This document shows, piece after piece, positions 58,903 through 64,000 of a stretch of DNA of 64,000 nt. The DNA comes from Micromonospora sp. PLK6-60 (GTDB taxonomy: Bacteria; Actinomycetota; Actinomycetes; Mycobacteriales; Micromonosporaceae). Made by a program: the position numbers and the translations under genes. The first letter of the stretch is position 1. Each line of letters starts with the position of its first letter. Under the pieces are notes generated by a model, which was not told the origin of the DNA, ran no database searches, and saw only the letters and a program-made list of their open reading frames with translations. The DNA lies in contig NZ_JAIOAA010000023.1 in NCBI RefSeq assembly GCF_019890675.1, forward strand, positions 1 through 64,000. The letters are read 5' to 3'.

Positions 58903-58937
58903 CGACGACCCGCCCGGTGCGGCCGGGCGGGTCGTCG
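58903..58937 (-). terminator. Terminator of the 45-residue protein gene
   Basis: CGACGACCCGCCCGG and CCGGGCGGGTCGTCG, a perfect 15-bp stem on TGCGG, 29 bases past the stop on the minus strand. Confidence 0.8.
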
Positions 58938-58966
58938 ATCTGGAGGAGGGAGAAAAGTGTGTGGCG

Positions 58967-59104
58967 TCAGCTCATGTGACGCTGGGCGATCGCGATCAGT
59001 TCCTCGCGGACCGCGGGCGAGTTGGCGGAACGCAGCGCGTGCTCGATGGCACGGGCCCGGCGGTTGGCGTCACGGCGGGTGCGGATGCGCTGGATCATGC
59101 TCAT
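58967..59104 (-). CDS. Small basic helical protein, 45 residues
   Basis: ATG 59104, with AGGAGGAGAG 9-11 bases upstream and its own perfect terminator downstream. The protein begins MSMIQRIRTRRDANRRARAI, continues EHALRSANSPAVREELIAIA and ends QRHMS. Net charge is strongly positive in the first half, with two likely helices split by SANSP. The region before it is AT-rich, as expected for a strong promoter. I do not know a function; the sequence has the look of the small conserved proteins found in Micromonosporaceae. Confidence 0.7.
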   Translation of the reverse strand: MSMIQRIRTRRDANRRARAIEHALRSANSPAVREELIAIAQRHMS

Positions 59105-59263
59105 GGTGGTTCTCTCCTCCTGGCTTATTCGGTTGTCAGCCCCTTGATGTCTCTATTTAAGCGCACCGAGCCGCCGATCGCCATCGATTATTAGGTGAGC
59201 TGAGCCACGTGCCTAAGGATCGTAGGTCAAGAGGGGTGTTGCGCCGAGGTTTTCTTCGCCCAA
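59105..59263. promoter_or_regulatory. AT-rich promoter region of the small protein gene
   Basis: From about 59125 to 59230 the sequence is clearly less GC-rich than its surroundings (TATTTAAGCG, CGATTATTAGG). It probably holds the promoter of the 45-residue protein. No exact -35/-10 pair could be fixed. Confidence 0.4.
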
Positions 59264-59315
59264 CGGCAACGGCCGGTGTGCCGGGCGTTCACCCGTGACA
59301 CACCGGCCGTTGCCG
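59264..59315 (-). terminator. Hairpin after the bkd operon
   Basis: 17-bp perfect arms (59264-59280 and 59299-59315) around an 18-base loop, 14 bases past the E2 stop on the minus strand. Confidence 0.75.
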
Positions 59316-59329
59316 GAGCGGTGGACCCG

Positions 59330-60865
59330 TCAGGTCCAGGCGAGCAGCGCCGCCTCCGGGTCGGCGAGGAAGTCGCCGACGTCGCGCAGGAACTTCGACC
59401 CCAGCTCACCGTCGATGATCCGGTGGTCGAAGGAGAGGCCGAGCGTGGTGACCTGGCGCGGCTTGACCTTGCCCTTGTGCACCCACGGCATCTCGCGGAC
59501 CGCGCCGAAGGCCAGGATCGCCGACTCGCCCGGGGGCAGGATCGGCGTACCGGTGTCGACGCCGAAGACACCGACGTTGGTGATGGTCAGCGTGCCGCCG
59601 GACATGTCCGCCGGGGAGGTCTTCCCCGACTTCGCGGTCTGCACCAGACCGGTCATCGCGTCCGCCAGTTCGCGCAGCGACAGCCGGCCGGCGTCCTTGA
59701 TGTTCGGCACGATCAGGCCGCGCTCGGTGGCCGCCGCGATGCCCAGGTTGACGTAGTCCTTCACCACGATCTCGTCGCCGGCCCAGGTCGAGTTGACCAT
59801 CGGGTGCCGCTTGACCGCCAGCAGCACCGCCTTCGCCACCAGCAGCAGCGGCGAGACCCGCACGTCGCGCCACTCCCGCCGCTCGCGGAGCCGGTCCAGC
59901 GCCTTCATCGCCCGGGTCACGTCGACGGTCAGGAACTCCGTCACGTGCGGGGCGGTGAACGCCGAGCGGGCCATGTTCTCGGCGGTGAGCTTGCGTACCC
60001 CCTTGACCGGGATCCGCTGCTCGCGGTCCGCGCCGAAGGCCGCCGAGGCCGTGACCGGCGCGACCACCGTCAGCGGCTCGGCCGCCGCCGGGGTCCCGCT
60101 CGCCGCCCGCTGTACGTCCTCCCGGGTGATCGAGCCCAGCGGCCCCGACCCGCTCAGCGCGCCCAGATCGACCCCAAGATCCTTGGCCAGCTTGCGCACC
60201 GGCGGCTTGGCCAACACCGGGCCGCCCCCGTTGCGTCGATCATGGACCTGTGGTGCCGGAATCGCGGTGGTTGCGGGCGTTCTGCCCCCCGCCACAACTC
60301 CATGATCGACGGGCGTGGGGGGCGTGGGCGGGGTGGGCGGGGTGGCCTGGGGCGGGGTGGCCTGGGGCGGGGTGGGCGGGGGTGGGGTGGTTTGGGTTGG
60401 GGCGGCTGCCTTGCGGGGGCGGCGCTTGGCCGCGGTGGTGCGCGGGCCGTAGCCGACCAGGACGGCCGTGCGCCCGCCCGGGGCGGCCCCGCCGATCAGG
60501 CCCGGCTCGACCATGCCCTCCTCGGGCGCGATCTCGACCGCCGCCAGCGAGGCCGCCGACGGGGTGGGCAGCGCGGCGTCCGGCGCGCCGGTCGTCGACT
60601 CCTCGATCGGCCCGGCGCCCGGGTCGGTGTCGATCGCGATGATCGGCGTGCCGACCTCGATCGTGCTGCCCTCCGGGTGGAAGATCGACCGCACCTGGCC
60701 GGCCCACTTCGCCGGGATCTCGACGGCCGCCTTGGCCGTCTCCACCTCGACGATCGGCTGGTTCAGCTCGATGACGTCGCCCTCCTTGACCAGCCAGGCG
60801 AGGATCTCGCCCTCGGTCAGGCCCTCGCCCAGGTCGGGGAGGTTGAACTCCTTGATCCGCGACAT
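59330..60865 (-). CDS. bkdC: Branched-chain 2-oxoacid dehydrogenase E2 (dihydrolipoyl acyltransferase)
   Basis: 511 residues from ATG 60865, six bases after the E1-beta stop. The lipoyl domain (residues 1-80) has K45 in VEVETAKAAVEIP. A long linker follows with a Pro/Thr/Gln stretch (TPPQATPPQATPPTPPTPP) and an inserted palindromic unit coded at 60235-60310. The E1/E3-binding domain is AKPPVRKLAKDLGVDLGALS, and the catalytic domain ends with H481 and D485 in SFDHRIIDGELGSKF. It transfers the acyl group to CoA. With BkdAB it makes branched-chain acyl-CoA, the primers of iso/anteiso fatty acids. E3 is not in the window. Confidence 0.92.
   Translation of the reverse strand: MSRIKEFNLPDLGEGLTEGEILAWLVKEGDVIELNQPIVEVETAKAAVEIPAKWAGQVRSIFHPEGSTIEVGTPIIAIDTDPGAGPIEESTTGAPDAALPTPSAASLAAVEIAPEEGMVEPGLIGGAAPGGRTAVLVGYGPRTTAAKRRPRKAAAPTQTTPPPPTPPQATPPQATPPTPPTPPTPVDHGVVAGGRTPATTAIPAPQVHDRRNGGGPVLAKPPVRKLAKDLGVDLGALSGSGPLGSITREDVQRAASGTPAAAEPLTVVAPVTASAAFGADREQRIPVKGVRKLTAENMARSAFTAPHVTEFLTVDVTRAMKALDRLRERREWRDVRVSPLLLVAKAVLLAVKRHPMVNSTWAGDEIVVKDYVNLGIAAATERGLIVPNIKDAGRLSLRELADAMTGLVQTAKSGKTSPADMSGGTLTITNVGVFGVDTGTPILPPGESAILAFGAVREMPWVHKGKVKPRQVTTLGLSFDHRIIDGELGSKFLRDVGDFLADPEAALLAWT
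60235..60310. repeat. Palindromic unit inserted in the E2 linker
   Basis: GTCGATCATGGACCTGTGG (60235-60253) pairs with 60292-60310, whose complement is GTCGATCATGGAGTTGTGG: 17 of 19 matches around a 38-base centre. It lies within the coding frame and keeps it open. The translated segment falls between the Pro-rich linker and the E1/E3-binding domain. Confidence 0.7.
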
Positions 60866-60870
60866 GCCGC

Positions 60871-61860
60871 TCACCAGCCGAAGGTGCGGTCGACGGCGTC
60901 GAGCACCCGGTCGAGGTCGGGCAGGTACTCCTCCTCCACCCGGGAGGCCGGGTAGGGGGTGTCGAAGCCGGTCACCCGCAGCACCGGGGACTCCAGGGAG
61001 TAGAAGCACTCCTCGGTGATCCGGGCGGCGATCTCCGAGCCCAGGCCCAGGTTGCCCGGGGCCTCGTGGACGACCACGCAGCGGCCGGTGCGCCGCACCG
61101 ACTCGTACGCGGCGGTCAGGTCCAGCGGGGAGAGCGTGCGCAGGTCGATGACCTCCAGCTCCCGGCCGTCCTCGGCGGCAGCGGTGGCCGCGTCCAGCGC
61201 GGTACGCACCATCGGCCCGTACGCCAGCACGGTGGCGTCGGTGCCGGCGCGGGCGACCCGCGCGGAGTGCAGCGGGTACGCGTCGGCGAGCGGGGCGTCC
61301 AGCTCGACCGGGCCCTTCTCCCAGTAGCGCCGCTTCGGCTCCAGGAAGACGATCGGGTCGTCCGAGGCGATCGCCTGCTGGATCATCACGTACGCGTCCT
61401 GCGGGTTCGCGCAGGTCACCACCTTCAGGCCGGCGGTGTGCGCGAAGTACGCCTCGGGCGACTCGGAGTGGTGCTCGACCGCGCCGATGCCGCCGCCGTA
61501 CGGGATCCGGATGACCATCGGGATCCGGACCTTGCCCTGCGAGCGGTAGTGCATCTTCGCCACCTGCGACACGATCTGGTCGTACGCCGGGTAGACGAAG
61601 CCGTCGAACTGGATCTCGCAGATCGGCCGGTAGCCGCGGATGGCCAGGCCGACCGCGGTGCCGATGATGCCGGACTCGGCCAGCGGGGTGTCGATCACCC
61701 GCTGGTCGCCGAAGTCCTTCTGCAGGCCGTCGGTGATCCGGAAGACGCCGCCGAGCTTGCCGACGTCCTCGCCCATGATGACGACCTTCGGGTCGTTCTC
61801 CAGGGCCCGGCGCAGGCCGGCGGTGAGGGCCTTGCCGAGGGTGAGCGTCTCCGTGGCCAT
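60871..61860 (-). CDS. bkdB: Branched-chain 2-oxoacid dehydrogenase E1 beta subunit
   Basis: 329 residues, ATG overlapping the E1-alpha stop by one base. Family motifs: LGKALTAGLRRALENDPKVV, MGEDVGKLGGVFRITDGL, IDTPLAESGIIGTAVGLAI, GYRPICEIQFDGFVYPA and IPYGGGIGAVEHHSESPEAY with the active-site His pair. VVTCANPQDAYVMIQQAI and VFLEPKRRYW are typical of the branched-chain branch of the family. It forms the alpha2beta2 E1 that decarboxylates 2-oxoacids from Val, Leu and Ile. Confidence 0.94.
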   Translation of the reverse strand: MATETLTLGKALTAGLRRALENDPKVVIMGEDVGKLGGVFRITDGLQKDFGDQRVIDTPLAESGIIGTAVGLAIRGYRPICEIQFDGFVYPAYDQIVSQVAKMHYRSQGKVRIPMVIRIPYGGGIGAVEHHSESPEAYFAHTAGLKVVTCANPQDAYVMIQQAIASDDPIVFLEPKRRYWEKGPVELDAPLADAYPLHSARVARAGTDATVLAYGPMVRTALDAATAAAEDGRELEVIDLRTLSPLDLTAAYESVRRTGRCVVVHEAPGNLGLGSEIAARITEECFYSLESPVLRVTGFDTPYPASRVEEEYLPDLDRVLDAVDRTFGW

Positions 61861-63032
61861 CAGTGGGCGCTCCCCTCGAACGACTCCAGGTACTGCGAGA
61901 ACTGGGCCCGCTGCTCGTCGAGCTCCGGCGACCCGGTGGGGTAGACGTGGTCGAACATGCTGACCGGCTGCGGGTCGGGCAGGTTGAGCACCCGCTCGCG
62001 CAGGTGCACCGACTCGGCGCGGGCCTGCTCGTCGACGGACGCGAAGAAGTCCGCGTCGGCGATCTGCTGCCGGTCCAGGAACGCCTTCATCCGGGCGATC
62101 GGGTCCTTGGCCTGCCAGGCCTCGACCTCGCTGGCGATCCGGTACCGGGTCGGGTCGTCGGAGGTGGTGTGCGCGCCCATCCGGTAGGTGTACGCCTCGA
62201 TCAGGCTCGGGCCCTGGCCGTTGCGCGCGTTGTCCAGCGCGTGCCGGGTCACCGCGTACGAGGCGAGCACGTCGTTGCCGTCCACCCGGACGCCGGGGAA
62301 GCCGAAGCCGCCGGCCCGGCGGTACAGCGGGACGCGGGTCTGCCGCTCCAGCGGCTCGGAGATGGCGTACTGGTTGTTCTGGCAGAAGAAGACCAGCGGG
62401 GCGTTGAAGACGCTGGCCCAGACGAACGCCTCGTTGACGTCGCCCTGGCTGGTGGCGCCGTCGCCGAAGTAGGCGATCACCGCCTCGCCGTCCTCGCCGC
62501 CGGTCTTGCCGTCCATGGCGACGCCCATCGCGTACCCGGTCGCGTGCAGGGTCTGCGCCCCGATGACGATCGTGTACATGTTGAACTTGAACTCGTTCGG
62601 GTCCCAGCCGCCCTGGTCGACGCCGCGGAACAGGCCCAGCGGCATGATCGGGTCGATGCCCCGGCAGTAGAGGACGCCGTGCTCCCGGTAGGTCGGGAAG
62701 GCCATGTCCTGGGCCCGCAGCGCGCGGCCGGAACCGACCTGCGCCGCCTCCTGGCCCAGCAGGCTGGCCCAGAGGCCCAGCTCGCCCTGGCGCTGGAGCG
62801 CGGTCGCCTCGGCGTCGAGCTTGCGGACCAGGACGAGGTCCCGGTAGAGCCCGCGGTACTCCTCGTCGGTGAAGTCGACGCGGTATTCCGTCCCGTCCGG
62901 GCCGGTCGCGCTCTCGATCCGCTCGCCCTCGGGCGTCAGCAGCTGTACGAGTTCCGGGTCACCGGCAGCTTGCTTGGAGCGGGGTGCGGCCCGCCGGCCG
63001 CGGCTGGTGACCCCGGGGTCGCCCTTTGCCAT
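61860..63032 (-). CDS. bkdA: Branched-chain 2-oxoacid dehydrogenase E1 alpha subunit
   Basis: 390 residues from ATG 63032, with GGGAGAG upstream; the frame to 63095 has no RBS. The thiamine diphosphate motif is AVIAYFGDGATSQGDVNEAF, with the closing NNQ in LVFFCQNNQYAISEPLE. Other markers are LWASLLGQEAAQVGSGRAL, FPTYREHGVLYCRGIDP and the phospho-loop region YRMGAHTTSDDPTRYR. First gene of the operon bkdA-bkdB-bkdC. Its product controls entry of branched-chain amino acid skeletons into acyl-CoA, used for membrane lipids and polyketides. Confidence 0.94.
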   Translation of the reverse strand: MAKGDPGVTSRGRRAAPRSKQAAGDPELVQLLTPEGERIESATGPDGTEYRVDFTDEEYRGLYRDLVLVRKLDAEATALQRQGELGLWASLLGQEAAQVGSGRALRAQDMAFPTYREHGVLYCRGIDPIMPLGLFRGVDQGGWDPNEFKFNMYTIVIGAQTLHATGYAMGVAMDGKTGGEDGEAVIAYFGDGATSQGDVNEAFVWASVFNAPLVFFCQNNQYAISEPLERQTRVPLYRRAGGFGFPGVRVDGNDVLASYAVTRHALDNARNGQGPSLIEAYTYRMGAHTTSDDPTRYRIASEVEAWQAKDPIARMKAFLDRQQIADADFFASVDEQARAESVHLRERVLNLPDPQPVSMFDHVYPTGSPELDEQRAQFSQYLESFEGSAH

Positions 63033-63542
63033 CCGTCTCTCCCTGTCGTGTCTGCGCCGGCGTCGGGGGTGACCCGGTCCGCGCAAGTGCTGCACCGACC
63101 CGGCAGGTGCCGGGTTGGTTCCTGGCGGCCGCGCCTAGCCCCGGTGAGGGTTGCCGCGCGGCGTGAGCCGGGTTCGTCGGGGCGAACCCGGTTCGGGAGC
63201 GCCGGCGCTCGTCCACGCCTGCCGCGGGGTGCGCGGAGGTCGCGGCTGCGTTGCCGTCGTGCCTGAATGATTGCAGAGGAGGTGAGCGGTCCCACAATAT
63301 GGCCCGGCCACCAGTCGGTCTTCTGTCTGCTTCACCCCCGTCACGGCCTTTGTCCGGAGGCTCTTTCCGCTGGTCTGGCGTGGACCTTCCACGCCGACGG
63401 ACATTTTGTGTGTCGACACGCGGTGGTGGCTGGTGAACTGACGGTCACTGGGTCAAGCTGTGGTGGCAGGCGGGGTTTTTGGGGCGTATGTCCGAGTTTC
63501 CCGTCCGGCGTGGCCTCCCTACCGACGACGAGGAGTGTGCCG
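63033..63542. other. Divergent promoter region of bkdABC and the Pro-rich gene
   Basis: 510 bases without a supported gene. A hairpin-forming repeat, CCGGGTTCG (63168-63176) and CGAACCCGG (63183-63191), lies 140 bases before bkdA. Less GC-rich patches at about 63260-63300 and 63400-63490 are the best places for promoters. The frames predicted here are Arg/Pro-rich and not convincing. Confidence 0.45.
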
Positions 63543-64000
63543 GTGTCCGAGCCAGCTGACGGTCCGGGTGTCCCCCGACTCGGCCGGCACCGCACCGGTC
63601 CGGGCTACCGCCGGATGATCGGCGCGCACCGCGCCCCCGGTTCCGCCGTCCCCGCCCGCGGCTACCTGCTCACCGTGGCCCTGCTCGCCGGCACCGCGTC
63701 GATGCCGATCCTCGCCGCCTTCAGCGCCGGCTCGGCGACGGTCGGCGGGACGGCACTGCCGGACCACGGCACCCCGTTCCTGCCGACCCCGTCCGTCGGG
63801 CCGGTGGTGATCCAGCCGCCCGCCACGGGTCAGCCGCCCCGGCCCGCACCCAGCCGGACCGTGCCGGCGGTGCCGACCGGCTCGGTCCCGTTACTGCCGC
63901 CGTTCCTGCCACCGGCGCCCGCCGTCCCCGCCGGGCTGCCGCCCGTCGTGCCCGAATCACGGCGGGTGGTGCCACCGGCCGCGCCGCCGGCCGGCCGGGC
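63543..64000 (+). CDS. N-terminal part of a Pro-rich secreted or membrane protein (runs off the window)
   Basis: GTG 63543 with AGGAG seven bases upstream; the frame is open to the end of the window (152 codons). The protein starts MSEPADGPGVPRLGRHRTGP, then a hydrophobic segment (YLLTVALLAGTASMPILAAF) near residues 41-60 that could be a signal or anchor, then a Pro/Val/Thr-rich region (PTPSVGPVVIQPPATGQPPR, LLPPFLPPAPAVPAGLPPVV). The functional domain, if any, lies beyond the window. Confidence 0.65.
   Translation, partial: MSEPADGPGVPRLGRHRTGPGYRRMIGAHRAPGSAVPARGYLLTVALLAGTASMPILAAFSAGSATVGGTALPDHGTPFLPTPSVGPVVIQPPATGQPPRPAPSRTVPAVPTGSVPLLPPFLPPAPAVPAGLPPVVPESRRVVPPAAPPAGR

Noticed and set aside
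1..64000. CRISPR arrays, rRNA genes, intact transposases and secondary-metabolite clusters
   Set aside because: None was seen: no regularly spaced direct repeats, no rRNA, no DDE transposase, and no PKS, NRPS or lanthipeptide genes.

Overview
The window is chromosomal DNA from a very GC-rich actinomycete. Gene content and order point to the Micromonosporaceae, probably Micromonospora or a close relative; that genus call is inferred from protein content, GTG starts and coupled ATGA junctions, not from a database search. The central block fhaA-fhaB-pstP-rodA-pbpA-pknA-pknB, followed by trpG, a DUF881 protein and crgA, is the arrangement known next to oriC in mycobacteria and streptomycetes, so the window probably lies close to the origin.

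Layout. 1-6 kb: membrane proteins, a PASTA protein and an XRE/DUF397 regulator pair. 6.4-10.6 kb: a secreted subtilisin, a WecG/TagA-type glycosyltransferase coupled to a nucleotide-sugar epimerase-like SDR, and tRNA-Leu(CAG). 10.8-24.6 kb: the Ser/Thr kinase, FHA, phosphatase and cell-elongation operon, then on the other strand DUF881-class E sortase-small membrane protein-trpG, and crgA. 24.8-34.3 kb: an EtfD-type Fe-S membrane protein, then wall-lytic enzymes (two NlpC/P60 paralogues, one behind a c-di-AMP riboswitch, around a transglycosylase/amidase), dcd, a LexA-boxed PNPOx-like gene and a secreted M43 metalloprotease. 34.5-37.3 kb: tRNA-Gly(CCC) with the remains of integrative elements between and beyond two 44-bp att repeats. 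37.3-46.9 kb: accessory single genes and short operons. 47-53.7 kb: a FadE acyl-CoA dehydrogenase, paired DUF6458 proteins, a SixA-like phosphatase, hemolysin III and pxpBCA. 53.7-64 kb: a thioredoxin/NHL protein, a 978-residue SGGW-repeat membrane protein, a 45-residue small protein, the branched-chain 2-oxoacid dehydrogenase operon, and the start of a Pro-rich membrane or secreted protein that runs off the window.

How it fits together. Wall growth and division is the main theme: RodA and PbpA build peptidoglycan, PknA/PknB sense and phosphorylate, PstP reverses this, FhaA/FhaB read phosphothreonine, CrgA acts at the septum, and several secreted hydrolases remodel the wall. A second theme is acyl-CoA oxidation: the fadE and etfD genes lie 22 kb apart but carry near-identical 16-bp operators.

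Most notable non-gene signals: a 60-bp repeat found three times, always starting directly after a stop codon and in the same orientation to the upstream gene; a palindromic unit inserted in frame in the linker of the E2 gene; the shared fadE/etfD operator; tandem att footprints at tRNA-Gly; and a periodic T-x-x-(L/I)-P motif in cytoplasmic tails of wall-related membrane proteins that fits the FHA pThr+3 rule.
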